Shown piece by piece: positions 25,740 through 38,758 of a DNA stretch of 64,000 nucleotides. The DNA is taken from the NCBI RefSeq assembly GCF_028683095.1, contig NZ_JAJUBC010000003.1, positions 238,803 through 302,802 of the forward strand, given 5' to 3'. The position numbers were made by a program, and so were the translations under genes. This stretch comes from Enterovibrio gelatinilyticus (GTDB lineage: Bacteria > Pseudomonadota > Gammaproteobacteria > Enterobacterales > Vibrionaceae). Within the stretch, counting starts at the first letter, position 1, and the number at the start of each line of letters is the position of its first letter. Under the pieces are notes generated by a model that was not told the DNA's origin, searched no databases, and saw nothing but the letters and a program-made list of their open reading frames with translations.

Positions 25740-26770
25740 TACAGCCCTCTCTCCTTCACCCATGGATAGACAACCACACCATCCTCAAGACTTTGAATAC
25801 CGTTAACGACAATGACATCACCGTCAGATAGCCCGCTTTCCAGTACTTCACCATTAAGCACAATAGGAACATTTTTAACTTTGCCGCCTTCTTCTACTCG
25901 CCACACCGACGTCATGCCGCCGCTATTATCAATCGCGCTAGAAGGCAGCGTATTCTGAGCACTGACGGGTAAGCTTGTTGACACTTCAGCCGCCATGCCA
26001 GGCAAAACGTTCACACCATCAGGACGAGGCAAAGACACAGTAATTCGGTATGAAGCGGTAGTGGAATCAGCTTCTGTGTCCACTTCTTTAAATTCAGCGG
26101 GGAAAACCTGATCGGGATAGGCGTCAAATGATACTGAAGGAAAGTGCCTCATGGCCTCTCCCCCAGAGGCGAAATATTTAAATAGCCTTTCTGGCAGCTG
26201 GAAACTGACATTGATCACTTCGTTAGTCTGAATATGCATGACAGCTTCCATCGCATTCACATACTCAAATTTTTCTTTCACTCTTAACGACACCGTGCCA
26301 CCGTAAGGCGCTTTCAATGTTGTGTAGTTGAAATTGGATTGCGCTAATTCTAGATCGGCTTTGGCTTCGTTTAATGAAGAGACCGCTTTGTCAAAATCTT
26401 GAGCAGAGATAAAATTTGTCTTTTTGAGCTTCACAGCACGTTGATATTGGACCGTAGCAAGTGCATGAATAGATTTTGCTTTCTCTAAGAGCAATGCGTA
26501 TTCAGCTTTATCCAGTTCCGCTAGCACTTTTCCTTCAGCAACATCTTCTCCTGAAAATGCAGGCATTGAAAGGATCTGCCCTGCGACGCGGAAAGCAAGC
26601 ACCGCTTTGTCGTCAGCTTCAACCATACCCGGAAACGTGCGCATAACATCACCTTCTCCGATTGAAATGGTCATGAGTTTTGCTGGACGAGCATCAGGCT
26701 CTGGAACAGGAGGCTCTTCACTACAACCACCTAAACTGAACAAAAACGCAAAAAAAAGCGTTCTTTTCAT
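25739..26770 (-). CDS. RND efflux adaptor lipoprotein (first adaptor, first operon)
   Basis: First gene of the operon, a 343-residue HlyD/AcrA-type adaptor. The lipoprotein signal is MKRTLFFAFLFSLGGC with Cys16. The lipoyl halves appear at VAEGKVLAELDKAEYALLLEKA and FNYTTLKAPYGGTVSLRVKEKFEYV around a helical hairpin of about 60 residues. The C-terminal part ends DGVVVYPWVKERGL. AAGGAGAG precedes the ATG. The 26771-26981 gap has a short inverted repeat GTTGTC/GACAAC (26822-26839) that might be an operator. No regulator gene neighbours the operon, unlike the second RND operon. Confidence 0.88.
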   Translation of the reverse strand: MKRTLFFAFLFSLGGCSEEPPVPEPDARPAKLMTISIGEGDVMRTFPGMVEADDKAVLAFRVAGQILSMPAFSGEDVAEGKVLAELDKAEYALLLEKAKSIHALATVQYQRAVKLKKTNFISAQDFDKAVSSLNEAKADLELAQSNFNYTTLKAPYGGTVSLRVKEKFEYVNAMEAVMHIQTNEVINVSFQLPERLFKYFASGGEAMRHFPSVSFDAYPDQVFPAEFKEVDTEADSTTASYRITVSLPRPDGVNVLPGMAAEVSTSLPVSAQNTLPSSAIDNSGGMTSVWRVEEGGKVKNVPIVLNGEVLESGLSDGDVIVVNGIQSLEDGVVVYPWVKERGL

Positions 26771-26981
26771 TGTAACTCTCCTTGTGAGCTCACTTTTATA
26801 GGGAAATTCGAAAGCGATTAAGTTGTCAAAGCAGACAACACAACACTCTCAAGGAAAGAGTAGACAATGGCAGGAGGAAATTGGTCGTATATCTTGATAT
26901 TCTTATGTTTCACACGACAAAACGTATTTCTTGAATGAAATCACGCTATTAGTTATTTGTTTATGTGATCTTAATTCCATT

Positions 26982-29900
26982 CTATATGGAGCAAATTGCT
27001 TCAACTTCTCGCTCAATAGCCCCTGTTCTATCATTGAGTTGCGGCAAAAATGCCTGTAAATCTTCTGCGAGCTTACAGTCCGTTTTTTCAATCCGTAAAC
27101 ACAATGCGGCTAAGTCATCGGCACCGATCATTGACGCGGCACCCTTCATGCGATGAGCAATCTTTTTAACAGCATCGATATCTTCACTTTCTAACGCCTT
27201 CTGAAACGCATCAATATCCGCTTGTTGAGATGAAACATATTTACCAAGAATATGTTGCATCAGTTCTTCACTGTCACCGACCTGATCTCTTATTCGTGAC
27301 AAGTCTAAACAAGATATTTGAGCGTTTTCTGTCGCAGGTGACACTGGGTTTTTCTCTACTTCCATATACTCATTGCGAGCAATGACATCCTCCTGATTTA
27401 CGACTTCATCATCACCTCCATGTAGAGACTCATCCCTCGATGTAACATGTTCACTGGCCACATAGAGCAACATCAACTTCACGAGTTGATCTTTGGTAAA
27501 CGGTTTCGCTAAGTGAGCATTCATTCCAGAATCAATGCATCGTTCAGCATCACCCGACAATGCATTGGCAGTAACAGCAATAATAGGTGTTAAAGTGTCG
27601 AATTCACGGATTTTACGTGTCGCTTCAAAGCCATCCATTTCTGGCATCTGACAGTCCATGAGAATAAGGTCATACTGCTTTTCGCTATGCATTCCAAGGG
27701 CTTTCAACCCATTTTCAGCCAAAGAGGCGGTACAACCTAAACTGTTAAGTACCAAAATCATAAGATCTTGGTTGACCAAGTGGTCTTCAGCCACAAGCAC
27801 ATTCAGACCATCAAACATCACATCGGCAGACGGTTTATCGGCAATATTAGTCGGCAAAGGATCGTCTATGGTAAGCGCGTTAAATAGAGTGTCTGGACTC
27901 ACTGGGTTAATAAGACAAGGCATACCCAGCTCATCAATCATTCCGTCGTGACTGATCATAATGCTATTAGCAGCCCCATTCATCAATTCACGCATTTCAC
28001 CAATCTCACTATCATCAACAAACAATAGGGTTGATTCTGTGATGACATCTGGTGATGTTTTGCTGGGGATAAACTGAGAGACTGAAAGACCAATATTATT
28101 CAGATAAGCATTAAACACAGCGTATAGTTGGGGATCATACGTCGCAATCACCACGTTCAGAATTGCAACTTCCTCTTTCAGCGTCATTCCCGCAAATAAT
28201 GTTTCTTGGTGATCAATAGACGCTTTAAAAGGGATATCGACGGTGAAGGTCGTGCCTGCCCCTTCTTTACTCACCACTTTCAATTCCCCGCCCATTAATT
28301 CAGTCAGACGTAGGCATACTGGTAACCCAAGTCCCGTTCCCTGATATGACCGTGAATATGAGCTATCAACTTGCGTAAAGTTATCGAAAATGGCTCTTTG
28401 ATTTTCTTCTCTAATCCCAATCCCTGTGTCTTTGACTTTCAAGCGCAGCAATACGTTGCCATCAACTATTGCTTGGCTAATGTGAACCATCACAGAACCT
28501 TGCTTAGTGAATTTAACCGCATTACCAACAAGATTAAGAATTATCTGAGTGTATCTCACAGGGTCTATGCTGACCCAACGCGGTAGCTCGGGGTCAATCA
28601 AACAATGGAGACGGAGGTTTTTCTCAACGGCTCGTGCGTGAAACACCACCAAAGCATCATGAACAAGATCAACGAGTTCACTATCTTGTTCAAGCAGCTG
28701 CATTTTACCCGCTTCAATTTTGGTCAAATCCAACACATCGTTGATGATGTTTAGCAAGGCATTCGATGAATGTACTAAAGTATCGACAAAGTAGGATTGC
28801 TGTTGATTGAGTGGGGTATCTTTTAGCAAATTAGACATACCGACAATACCATTCATCGGTGTTCTAATTTCATGGCTCATCATCGCGAGGAAATTTGTTT
28901 TCGCTTCATTGGCACGTTCAGCATCATCTTTCGCTTGAAGCATTTCTTCAGAGATCAAATCATTGAGTTTTTTCTGACGAACAAAGTTAACCATGGCACT
29001 CAAACTCGAAAGTACCGGCTCAATCCATGACAACAAGTCATCATCATAACTGGTTGATTCATCGAACAAACATACAACACCCACTAACTGATTCGAGAGA
29101 AATAGCGGCATGCACAAGGCGTTGATGATGAGCTTATTGTTGTTATTGGTTAAACCCGCAACCTGCAGGCTCCTATCGCCTTTTTGTGTTTCAATCACCT
29201 TAGTAACGACACTGTTCACAAAATCTTCGGACACATATCCATTTGCAACCAAACGTGTTTGAGCCAAAGGTCGATAGTTTTTCTTTTCACTGTAATCGAC
29301 TTCAACAATTAACCCATGGTTACTCTCACCAATTCGAAGCAATATTTTCAGTACTTCTTTAAAGCTATTGTGATAATCGTCGCTCACAAGAAATTTATCT
29401 TGCAATGTTTTGACCGCGGAGAACAATTCAGCACCCTTAGACACTTTTATTTTGTCGAGGTGTTGTTCTGTGATATCGCGAATAATTGCGACTTGCAGTG
29501 TTGATTCGTTTACTTCGATTTTTGTTGATCGGACTTGAACAATGAGTTTGTCGTTTGCTCGACTTAACTCATAATTCAGATTTTTAGTGTTAAGACCATA
29601 TAGCGCTTGAGAAAAGTACGCACGTGAATCAGGGACGATTTTGGAAATAATATTGGTCAGAGATAACTGGTCTTGTGGTACATCTTCAAGCTCAAACATC
29701 CGCTGCGCGGCTTCATTGAGTGTGGTCACTTGATGCTCTTCGCCAAGAACCAATAAACCATCTTTATAGCTATGAATGATGGTGTTGAGGTAGTTTTTGC
29801 TAGATTCAATCTCCTGAATCGCTCGTGCGTATTTCCAAATCAAGAACATGATCATGAGATCAAGCAAAAACACTTGGGCAATACCTGACAATATTTCAGA

Positions 29901-30323
29901 TGTCAGCGAACTCTCAATAGGTCTGGGATCTTCATAGACTATCAGCTCTCCAACTAGCCTAGGCTCCCCCAACTCTTTATAAAGAATTGGGAAACGATGT
30001 AGCCTAAACTCGTTGTCAAATCGTCCATCTTTGGGTGCGGTAATGTGCCGAAAACTGTCATCATTGGCGATGACCTCAACACGATATACAAAGCGAGATA
30101 GCGCTTCACTTTCTAGGTCTTTAATCACCGACTCAAAATCAAAGTTCCACATCTGGTTCGGTAGGCGATAAGACAATCGCGTTGCAATCGACGAAATCTC
30201 GTGTTCCAACTCGTTCTGCAAGCGCTCTTGGGTTTTCACATAATTAAAAACACCAAACATACTGAGAATGAGTGTCCCGCTAATTAGCAGGATGACCGCG
30301 AGCCTTGTTCGTATCATCAACAT
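26982..30323 (-). CDS. Hybrid sensor histidine kinase with PAS, GAF, receiver and HPt domains
   Basis: A 1113-residue membrane kinase. The order is: a membrane helix (5-27), a periplasmic sensor of about 120 residues, a second membrane helix (about 145-165), a PAS domain (about 175-300), a GAF-like domain (about 310-440), then the HisKA dimerisation domain with the phosphorylated histidine near 484 ([12 protein letters not shown]). The ATPase domain follows with [16 protein letters not shown] and GTGLGLPV. Next is a degenerate receiver ([13 protein letters not shown]), then an intact receiver with Asp near 889 ([11 protein letters not shown]) and Lys in HLAKPFT. A C-terminal HPt domain has His near 1057 (AHRMKGAA). 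It lies 4 bp downstream of the EAL-HDOD gene, probably in one transcript. No separate response regulator is next to it, so the output partner is unknown. Confidence 0.92.
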   Translation of the reverse strand: MLMIRTRLAVILLISGTLILSMFGVFNYVKTQERLQNELEHEISSIATRLSYRLPNQMWNFDFESVIKDLESEALSRFVYRVEVIANDDSFRHITAPKDGRFDNEFRLHRFPILYKELGEPRLVGELIVYEDPRPIESSLTSEILSGIAQVFLLDLMIMFLIWKYARAIQEIESSKNYLNTIIHSYKDGLLVLGEEHQVTTLNEAAQRMFELEDVPQDQLSLTNIISKIVPDSRAYFSQALYGLNTKNLNYELSRANDKLIVQVRSTKIEVNESTLQVAIIRDITEQHLDKIKVSKGAELFSAVKTLQDKFLVSDDYHNSFKEVLKILLRIGESNHGLIVEVDYSEKKNYRPLAQTRLVANGYVSEDFVNSVVTKVIETQKGDRSLQVAGLTNNNNKLIINALCMPLFLSNQLVGVVCLFDESTSYDDDLLSWIEPVLSSLSAMVNFVRQKKLNDLISEEMLQAKDDAERANEAKTNFLAMMSHEIRTPMNGIVGMSNLLKDTPLNQQQSYFVDTLVHSSNALLNIINDVLDLTKIEAGKMQLLEQDSELVDLVHDALVVFHARAVEKNLRLHCLIDPELPRWVSIDPVRYTQIILNLVGNAVKFTKQGSVMVHISQAIVDGNVLLRLKVKDTGIGIREENQRAIFDNFTQVDSSYSRSYQGTGLGLPVCLRLTELMGGELKVVSKEGAGTTFTVDIPFKASIDHQETLFAGMTLKEEVAILNVVIATYDPQLYAVFNAYLNNIGLSVSQFIPSKTSPDVITESTLLFVDDSEIGEMRELMNGAANSIMISHDGMIDELGMPCLINPVSPDTLFNALTIDDPLPTNIADKPSADVMFDGLNVLVAEDHLVNQDLMILVLNSLGCTASLAENGLKALGMHSEKQYDLILMDCQMPEMDGFEATRKIREFDTLTPIIAVTANALSGDAERCIDSGMNAHLAKPFTKDQLVKLMLLYVASEHVTSRDESLHGGDDEVVNQEDVIARNEYMEVEKNPVSPATENAQISCLDLSRIRDQVGDSEELMQHILGKYVSSQQADIDAFQKALESEDIDAVKKIAHRMKGAASMIGADDLAALCLRIEKTDCKLAEDLQAFLPQLNDRTGAIEREVEAICSI

Positions 30324-30327
30324 AAAA

Positions 30328-31536
30328 TCAAACCTGCATGCTAGCCGTGATATCAGCGGTCATGGTTCGTGCACATTCGAATTCGCCCAATACCTTTTTG
30401 TCATTGAGCTTTAGATGATTACACCAATGGACTAAGCCGTTCCAATTGGCATGCTCGATATCATTGCACATGGATAGCAAGTTCCCATACACCCCTTCTT
30501 TCGACACGAGCGCTTTTTTTACATTCGGTGATAAATCCAAATGACTGATGATCTCAGACATAGGTTTACTTAACATTATGTCCAACATCGAAAACGCCCC
30601 GACGATGAAGGCCTCATCTTGATTAAAATCGCTCGATTCAAGTGTCAGCATGGATAATAGTGTCGCACGCGTTAATGCCGTACTTTGCAATTGCGCAGCA
30701 TGCTGATGGTTTAAATTCGACATAATCAACAACGACACTAACCGCCTTAACGCCTGTACGCCCAAGTACACCACAGCCTGACGAGGATTAGAGATCTTAT
30801 TGGATTTAGTCTTGGCGAGAATGTTGGAACTCGCGATCACTTTGTAAAGCAAAGAAACGTCTTTCGAAATGATGTTTGTCAGCGTATCGATGTCATCAGG
30901 ATTTCGATTAATCACAATACAAACATCGAGCAAAGACATGACTGACGGAGCGACATCTTCCGACCTAACGACTTGTGGCTTCTCAAAAAAGTAGCCTTGA
31001 AACAAAGCAAACCCGAACCCTTGAGCGGCATTCAGTTCTTCCTGTGTCTCCACTTTTCGAGCAAGAAACACTTGTTGTGAATATTGAATGATGGTGTCTT
31101 CCCAGTCGGAAGGGTCACTACGTTCCATACTGACACTGACAATATCCACTAACTCTAGATATCTTCGCCACTCATTTCTCATGGCTTTACTATCCATTAG
31201 GATACGGTAGCCTTCCGTACGATAGCTTCGAAGTTTGCTCACCAGATCTTGAGTGGGTAAACAGTCTTCGGTTACCGAAATGATAAGATGTTGTGGCGGC
31301 AGTGCTAGTGGGATCTCATCCAGCAGTGATGATTCACCAAAACTGACGATGTATCGGATGTCGGCCTTTCGATCCGAACTCGCTAAGAAATTGGCACTCA
31401 GTATCCGAGATGTTGCCGTATCCTCGTCAACCGACGGGAACTTGTTCTCCAGCCCTTCTCGGAATAAAAGCTCGCTCCCCCAATGCTTCAATTCGTTGTC
31501 GAAGATTGGTTGACACGAAAAAAACACTTCAGTCAC
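30328..31536 (-). CDS. EAL-HDOD signalling protein with degenerate EAL domain
   Basis: A 402-residue protein of the YuxH/CdgJ type. Residues 1-200 are an EAL fold whose catalytic motif reads SELLFR instead of EALxR. The DDFG motif is replaced (ILMDSKAM), and the metal and lysine positions are missing. It is unlikely to hydrolyse cyclic di-GMP and may instead bind protein or nucleotide. Residues about 205-400 form an HDOD domain ([40 protein letters not shown]). The GTG start at 31536 has a weak upstream GGGA. It is the first gene of a two-gene unit with the hybrid kinase. In related bacteria such proteins influence motility, but that role here is inference. Confidence 0.85.
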   Translation of the reverse strand: MTEVFFSCQPIFDNELKHWGSELLFREGLENKFPSVDEDTATSRILSANFLASSDRKADIRYIVSFGESSLLDEIPLALPPQHLIISVTEDCLPTQDLVSKLRSYRTEGYRILMDSKAMRNEWRRYLELVDIVSVSMERSDPSDWEDTIIQYSQQVFLARKVETQEELNAAQGFGFALFQGYFFEKPQVVRSEDVAPSVMSLLDVCIVINRNPDDIDTLTNIISKDVSLLYKVIASSNILAKTKSNKISNPRQAVVYLGVQALRRLVSLLIMSNLNHQHAAQLQSTALTRATLLSMLTLESSDFNQDEAFIVGAFSMLDIMLSKPMSEIISHLDLSPNVKKALVSKEGVYGNLLSMCNDIEHANWNGLVHWCNHLKLNDKKVLGEFECARTMTADITASMQV

Positions 31537-31658
31537 TTAGTCATTGTCCCATTAATGAAACTCATTATTAAAATTTAGACCAAATGGTGTATTTTTCCTT
31601 TTTTTTCCGCGAAATAGATGAATCCACGACAACAATAAACGTTCTATCGCCTGAAACT

Positions 31659-31685
31659 AAAAAAAGAAGCCTATCGGCTTCTTTT
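31659..31685 (-). terminator. Intrinsic terminator of the phzF-like gene
   Basis: Stem AAAAGAAGCC / GGCTTCTTTT with a TATC loop, followed on the minus strand by a run of T. It lies 28 bp past the gene. Confidence 0.8.
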
Positions 31686-31712
31686 CTCTTTGTCTTTCAA
31701 GGTGCTTACCGA

Positions 31713-32600
31713 CTATTCGGCGACTTCTTCAATGCGAAAGGGAATACGTTGTGGCTTATCGCTAAACCCCCCCACACTAACGCCGATAATTTTCTCTCCA
31801 TCAGGTTCTACACTGGCCCAAATCAATGAGCGTTTGTTCAGGTTCTCACCTTGTTCAAACAAATAGCGGTATTTGCCACCACCCTGATATACATGCAGAT
31901 AAGATGCCAGCGCACCCGCAGCACTTCCCGTTGCCGACTCTTCATCTATACCCAACAACGGAGCGAAGTTACGACAACGCGCAGAAATATCTGACTCTGA
32001 AGGGGTTAACGAAAACACATGCACGGCCCCTGTTTTAGAGGCTTTGTTGAACTTTTTAATGGCAGCCAAGTTCGGAGTCACTTTATTCAGCACAGTTTCA
32101 TCAGTCACAGGGACAATAATGTCGACCAAGCCAGTTGACACCGCTTTGACGGGTAAACCTGTTGCTAAAATATCCTCTGATGTAATTCCTAACAAAGGTG
32201 CGATGTCTTCAACAGAGAATTCTTTACCAAATTTTGGTAACGCTTGCTCCATTGAAACACGTCCTTCTTCAGAAATAGAGACCCCGAGAATGCCCGCACC
32301 TGTTTCCTGTTTGTAATCTCCCGCGGCCAACTTGCCATTCTTAAAGAGAACTGAAAATGTCCCAACAGTAGCGTGACCACAAAAGTCGACTTCATTGGTT
32401 GGCGTGAAAAAACGAACGCGAAAGTCTGCTTTCTTAGATGGAGATACAAATGCTGTTTCAGAATGACCAAGCTCTTTGGCGATGGATTGCATTTGTGTTG
32501 GGGAAAGATGGGCGCTATTTAAAACAACACCCGCAGGGTTACCGCCTTGATTATCAGCAACAAAGGCATTAACCACATAGACTTCAAGAAATTCTGACAT
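31713..32600 (-). CDS. PhzF family isomerase-like protein
   Basis: A 295-residue protein of the PhzF/diaminopimelate-epimerase fold. It consists of two related halves: NAFVADNQGGNPAGVVL, LGHSETAFVSP and VDFCGHATVGT in the first, and DEESATGSAAGALASYL in the second. The family's catalytic glutamate is Glu48 (GHSETAF), and the GHAT and GSAAG phosphate-loop-like segments are intact. Only PhzF in phenazine producers has a proven role; no phenazine genes occur here, so the substrate is unknown. The ATG has AAGGAAGG upstream. It is a single-gene unit with its own terminator. Confidence 0.88.
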   Translation of the reverse strand: MSEFLEVYVVNAFVADNQGGNPAGVVLNSAHLSPTQMQSIAKELGHSETAFVSPSKKADFRVRFFTPTNEVDFCGHATVGTFSVLFKNGKLAAGDYKQETGAGILGVSISEEGRVSMEQALPKFGKEFSVEDIAPLLGITSEDILATGLPVKAVSTGLVDIIVPVTDETVLNKVTPNLAAIKKFNKASKTGAVHVFSLTPSESDISARCRNFAPLLGIDEESATGSAAGALASYLHVYQGGGKYRYLFEQGENLNKRSLIWASVEPDGEKIIGVSVGGFSDKPQRIPFRIEEVAE

Positions 32601-33074
32601 CGCTACCTTCCTTGTTTTTTATTATTGTGTGTCGGCTATGCGCCTTAAGACACGTTGGCATAGCGCGTTTAGGTATATTTGTTACAGTGTTACAAAAAAA
32701 CAAAAAACACAAGAATTTGATGCTCTTTCGAGAAATGAAGCCCCTTTCCGAAGCAAAATCGTTTAAAAGCGGTACAGCTACGATAATTCTCGGCTTATTG
32801 AGTACTTTGGTTATATTGCATAGGCTAGACGCTATTACTCATGCCCTATACCACTCCCTCTATCACCAGCACGTCTTTATCTTCACCGTAGCCTCGCTAT
32901 GTCACTGACTTCAATTGCATCACGCGAGACTCGTAGTTCATGCTCGAATACCCATATTGCTTTCCACGTTCGGTAGGACAAGCAACGATTTCTTTGTAGA
33001 TACACATATTGAGGTTGCTCGCACAGGGGTCTTTTCCTTAGAATACGAGACAAATAGACTATGGGTATCAAACA

Positions 33075-33248
33075 ATGATCGACTTAGAAAACTTGATGAA
33101 AGATGCGCCTCAGCGCGAACCCGACCTTCCTTTGCCTTCTTTAGAAGATCAAAAACGCATCGCTGCTGAACTTAAAGCGCTCGAAGAGAAAGGCGAACTA
33201 ACGCCAGAAGTCTTAGAAAAATACTTCGGCGGCAAATCAACACATTAA
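33075..33248 (+). CDS. Small acidic protein of unknown function, 57 residues
   Basis: A short frame encoding MIDLENLMKDAPQREPDLPL and ending LEKYFGGKSTH. It is charged and helical (QKRIAAELKALEEKGELTP), with no signal peptide or cysteine. A clear rho-independent terminator begins 30 bp after the stop, which supports a real transcription unit. The ribosome-binding site is weak (GGGT 8 bp before the ATG). I do not recognise a characterised family; small proteins of this kind are common in Vibrionaceae. The 32601-33074 stretch before it contains the PhzF promoter region and no convincing gene. Confidence 0.65.
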   Translation: MIDLENLMKDAPQREPDLPLPSLEDQKRIAAELKALEEKGELTPEVLEKYFGGKSTH

Positions 33249-33278
33249 TCGTTCTGTCATTAATGTGTATATCCAAAG

Positions 33279-33304
33279 AACGCGCTTTCCAGCGCGTTTT
33301 TTGT
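33279..33304 (+). terminator. Intrinsic terminator after the 57-residue protein gene
   Basis: Stem AACGCGCT / AGCGCGTT with a TTCC loop, followed by TTTT and TTG on the plus strand. Confidence 0.85.
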
Positions 33305-33446
33305 TAGTAGTTGTTCAGCCGACACCTCCGGTCTTAATATGCTTTCAATCATTATTGCGCGATTAAACAATTGGCCAGCGATGCCACTAAGCCATTGCTT
33401 ATCAATACGTACCATCACTTGTTCGGGATAGTGTCGTTCATTAACG

Positions 33447-33470
33447 AAAAAACCGCCCTAAGACGGTTTT
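33447..33470 (-). terminator. Intrinsic terminator of katG
   Basis: Stem AAAACCG / CGGTTTT with an 8-nt loop and six T on the minus strand, 57 bp past the katG stop. Confidence 0.75.
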
Positions 33471-33526
33471 GGTTAACATTTCAGCTCGCACAAAACACAT
33501 GCACGATTTCGCACCATCAGGCTCAG

Positions 33527-35728
<2,202 letters not shown>

Positions 35729-35986
35729 TTACTTTGCTTGTTCAGTGCTCGTTAACAGGTATAGATGGATATGAGGTCGACAGCCAATAGGTTGTTACTA
35801 CGGTTCCAATCGGTTTTTCCTATCTTACAAAAGAAGAATTACTATTTACTTTAAAATCAAAGAGATAAACGAAATTCCGCCAACCAAAATGAAAACACAT
35901 GTCTCGTGATTAACGCACTCGTGCAATTTGAGCTCTACATCCACTTTAAGTATTTTGAGGGGTTTATGTATCAGACGATAGTGACG

Positions 35987-36012
35987 AAAAAAGCCCCGCG
36001 ACTGCGAGGCTT
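35987..36012 (-). terminator. Intrinsic terminator of the chitinase gene
   Basis: Stem AAGCC-C-CGC / GCG-A-GGCTT with one internal mismatch, followed by six T on the minus strand, about 50 bp after the stop. Confidence 0.75.
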
Positions 36013-36060
36013 GATTTGATAGAATCTATATCAGTGTAGTGTCACTCCGAAACAATGGGA

Positions 36061-38403
36061 TTATTGCTGCTCCCATGGTCCCCAAGCTGACCCAGGCATA
36101 TCGCCTTTCGTCCACCACTTCGCTTTGTAAGTATTGCCTTTATGGATAGTTAAATCACCACCCACGTAGACTTTACCAGCACTCCACGTTTGTGCAGAAC
36201 CGTCATCAAACGCTTCCCAAACAGAAGATGACCCAGGAGTTTCACCCTTCGTCCACCATTTCGCTGTGTACTCGACACCGTTGTATGTCACCTTGTCGCC
36301 AGTGTTATAAATGGTGTCTTTATCCCATGAACCGTTAACTGGGCCTGCATTGCCCTTCACGTTGACGACAACCGTCGCGTCGGCACTAGCGGCACCATCG
36401 TTCACGCTAACAACAACGCTGATCACGCTGTCTTTATCCGAATCAACCGTTGAAACCGTGATGGTCGCGCTGTTGCCATTCTGTGCAACAACACCTGCAG
36501 AAGCGGCAAACGTTAGCGCATCGCCATCAGCATCAGTCGCAGAAACTGAAATTACAGTCGCATCGCCAGCAGTTACATCGACAGAAGCCGGTGCATTTAA
36601 CACAGGTGCTGTATTTTCAACTACGCCGCTACCAGTTACATTCACCGTAACCGAAGCAGAATCTGAACGTCGACCATCACTAACAACGACAGTGACCGTA
36701 TCTGTCAGATCAGTTGCGGTGTTAGGCGCTTTGTAAGTCACAGTCGCTGTGCCATCGCCATTATCAACGACATCTGCACCTGCAGCCGTGAATGAAAGTG
36801 CATCACCATCTGCGTCTACCGCTGAAACAACAAAGCTAATCACCTGACCAGAATCCGCCGCTTGTGCGCCCGGTACCGAAATGACTGGCGCTTCATTTGG
36901 CAACACATTTGCACTAAACACGTTGTCAATCTGCTGCGCCAATGGCGATTTCAGGTTGGTACATTCCTTCAGCTTCGAACCATGATTGATAAAGGTGCCT
37001 TCACACTGAATGTCACCGTGTACCTGCCAAACAATGATGCCGCCAAGATCATGGTTAACCACATACTCGGCTTTCTTGCGAATGGCTTCCTCATCGTCGT
37101 AGCTTAGGAAATACTTCCCTTTTACGGCATAAGGGACTTCAGCGTTGGCATCCCAGAAATGCTCCCAACCATTTTGCTTAATGATGTAGTTGTAATTTGG
37201 TTGCCCTTCAAACGCCTTCCAGTTATCTAGATCAACCGATGAAGACGTAGGGCCATCAACAGAGAAGTTCACCGTACGTTTGTCGGTTGGTGCGCCCAAG
37301 TAAGCTGTCGCTTCTTTGGTTTGAACGCCACGGCCATAGAAAGCAGCACCGAAGTTAATCTTGTTTGATGGAATGCCACGTGCTTGCATCCAAACACGCA
37401 AATCGTCCAGTGTTAACCCATCAAACTCTTCTTCTGGGTATGGATATAACGGGGAGTTGTGACCTGTCAGGTTTGACCAACCACCGTTAAGGTCGTAAGT
37501 CATCATGTTGAAGTAATCCATCGAGTTCGATAGACGGTTCCAGTCATAACCTTCAAGTGCAGCAGGTACCGCTTTAAATGCGGCGGTTAGAAGTTTGTCG
37601 TTACCAATACGCGCACGAATATCATCCATCAATTGCTCAAAGTTAGCGTAATCAACGTCTGTACCCGTAAAGTTCATGCCACCAGAGCCTGGGAATTCCC
37701 AGTCGATATCGATACCGTGGAAGCCCAGCGCCATCAGTCGATCGATATCAGCAAGGAAGCGCTCTTTCATAGCTGGGTTTGCGGCCATTTCGGGGAAGTG
37801 TTTTGACATACTCCAACCACCAATAGACGCCATGACTTTCACGTCTTTTTGGTTAGCCAAGTCAATCAAACCTGGTGCGCCACCGGCTTTCTTCAACGGG
37901 ATAGGCATTTGACCCGTCACGCCAGAAGGTGCATGTTTCCAACCGCGACCATCTTTTACAAAGCCTTGAGCTTGCACTTTAGCTAGCTGATCGGCTTGCC
38001 ACGGTTCATTCCCTGGGAACTCGTGAATATACTCGAGTTCACCCCAAAGAATGTGGAAATCCCAGCTTGAATAAACATCTGGGTGCAAAAGTGGGCCTGG
38101 CTCTTGAACCGAACCATCTTGATAGATGTTTTTGTTGCGAAGGTCACCACTGTGCAAGGAGCCATCTTTCGCCACGCCAAAGAAACTAAAATTTAGAATG
38201 GAGTAGATATCCATATCTACGTTCAAATGCGTTGCTTCGCCTTTAACGCTAAAACCTGCATCAGTCCCTTTCCACGCTTCCCATTGCGTTAGGTAACCAA
38301 TCACGGCTTTATCATGCGTTGGTGCAGCGTATACAGACGCACTCATACCGAGAGCTCCTGCAACACATGCGGCAACCGCTGTAAACTTAAGTCCTTTATA
38401 CAT
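36061..38403 (-). CDS. Secreted GH18 chitinase with two chitin-binding modules
   Basis: A 780-residue extracellular chitinase. The signal peptide covers about residues 1-27 (cleavage near VYA-APTH). The GH18 barrel runs from about 32 to 490, and its catalytic motif is GFHGIDIDWEF with Asp232, Asp234 and proton donor Glu236. SIGGWSMSKHF near 195 and MTYDLNGGWSN near 300 are further GH18 landmarks. Two Ig/cadherin-like domains follow (about 500-585 and 590-680; NTAPVLNAPASVDV). Two C-terminal CBM5/12-type chitin-binding modules each contain YKAKWWTKG-like segments (AKWWTKGETPG, AKWWTKGDMPG). GGAG precedes the ATG. It should be exported by Sec and then the type II system. A candidate transcription attenuator or small RNA lies about 280 bp upstream. 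Confidence 0.95.
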   Translation of the reverse strand: MYKGLKFTAVAACVAGALGMSASVYAAPTHDKAVIGYLTQWEAWKGTDAGFSVKGEATHLNVDMDIYSILNFSFFGVAKDGSLHSGDLRNKNIYQDGSVQEPGPLLHPDVYSSWDFHILWGELEYIHEFPGNEPWQADQLAKVQAQGFVKDGRGWKHAPSGVTGQMPIPLKKAGGAPGLIDLANQKDVKVMASIGGWSMSKHFPEMAANPAMKERFLADIDRLMALGFHGIDIDWEFPGSGGMNFTGTDVDYANFEQLMDDIRARIGNDKLLTAAFKAVPAALEGYDWNRLSNSMDYFNMMTYDLNGGWSNLTGHNSPLYPYPEEEFDGLTLDDLRVWMQARGIPSNKINFGAAFYGRGVQTKEATAYLGAPTDKRTVNFSVDGPTSSSVDLDNWKAFEGQPNYNYIIKQNGWEHFWDANAEVPYAVKGKYFLSYDDEEAIRKKAEYVVNHDLGGIIVWQVHGDIQCEGTFINHGSKLKECTNLKSPLAQQIDNVFSANVLPNEAPVISVPGAQAADSGQVISFVVSAVDADGDALSFTAAGADVVDNGDGTATVTYKAPNTATDLTDTVTVVVSDGRRSDSASVTVNVTGSGVVENTAPVLNAPASVDVTAGDATVISVSATDADGDALTFAASAGVVAQNGNSATITVSTVDSDKDSVISVVVSVNDGAASADATVVVNVKGNAGPVNGSWDKDTIYNTGDKVTYNGVEYTAKWWTKGETPGSSSVWEAFDDGSAQTWSAGKVYVGGDLTIHKGNTYKAKWWTKGDMPGSAWGPWEQQ

Positions 38404-38678
38404 TGTTATTTTTCTCCACGTATTGGATGTTGGTTGGTGTGCTCCCCTTACTGTTTCACCACTTAATTTTCGACGCGAATATAAATTCTCAAGTTTGGCA
38501 CTACGATTCGGAATGTAGTTAGTCAGTTACATTTCTTTCGCCATTTCTTTGCAGCAAAGCATCGATTTCACACCGAAATAGAAGTAGATCACGCCGATAC
38601 GCAAATTCATAAAAACTGTTACATATCAATTAGATTGAACGAGGATCACAGAGTATCTTGTTTCATGAAACGGGGGGG

Positions 38679-38758
38679 AAAAAATCCCCGCCTGTATAAA
38701 ACAAGCGGGGACAAACTACAAAGGAGTACGCGCTAACTAGCTATCCCCGTTTCAGGGG
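38679..38758 (-). ncRNA. Candidate small RNA or transcription attenuator upstream of the chitinase gene
   Basis: On the minus strand a TATACT -10-like box (38765-38770) precedes about 80 nt. This has a CCCC/GGGG hairpin (38745-38758), then an open stretch with ACTCCTTT (38721-38729 region) that could pair with Shine-Dalgarno sequences. It ends with a stem TCCCCGC / GCGGGGA (38685-38711) followed by six T. This is the shape of a small regulatory RNA with an intrinsic terminator. It could also be a conditional terminator in the chitinase leader. Nothing known was recognised. Confidence 0.4.

Noticed and set aside
32612..32908. 98-codon open frame upstream of the 57-residue protein gene
   Set aside because: It starts inside the PhzF promoter region, lacks a ribosome-binding site and has no family-like features.
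36311..36736. 141-codon plus-strand frame within the chitinase gene
   Set aside because: It is a shadow of the low-complexity Ig-like domains of the minus-strand chitinase.
38660..38671. Palindrome GTTTCATGAAAC upstream of the chitinase
   Set aside because: It is a single isolated 12-bp palindrome with no second copy in the window and no known matching regulator.
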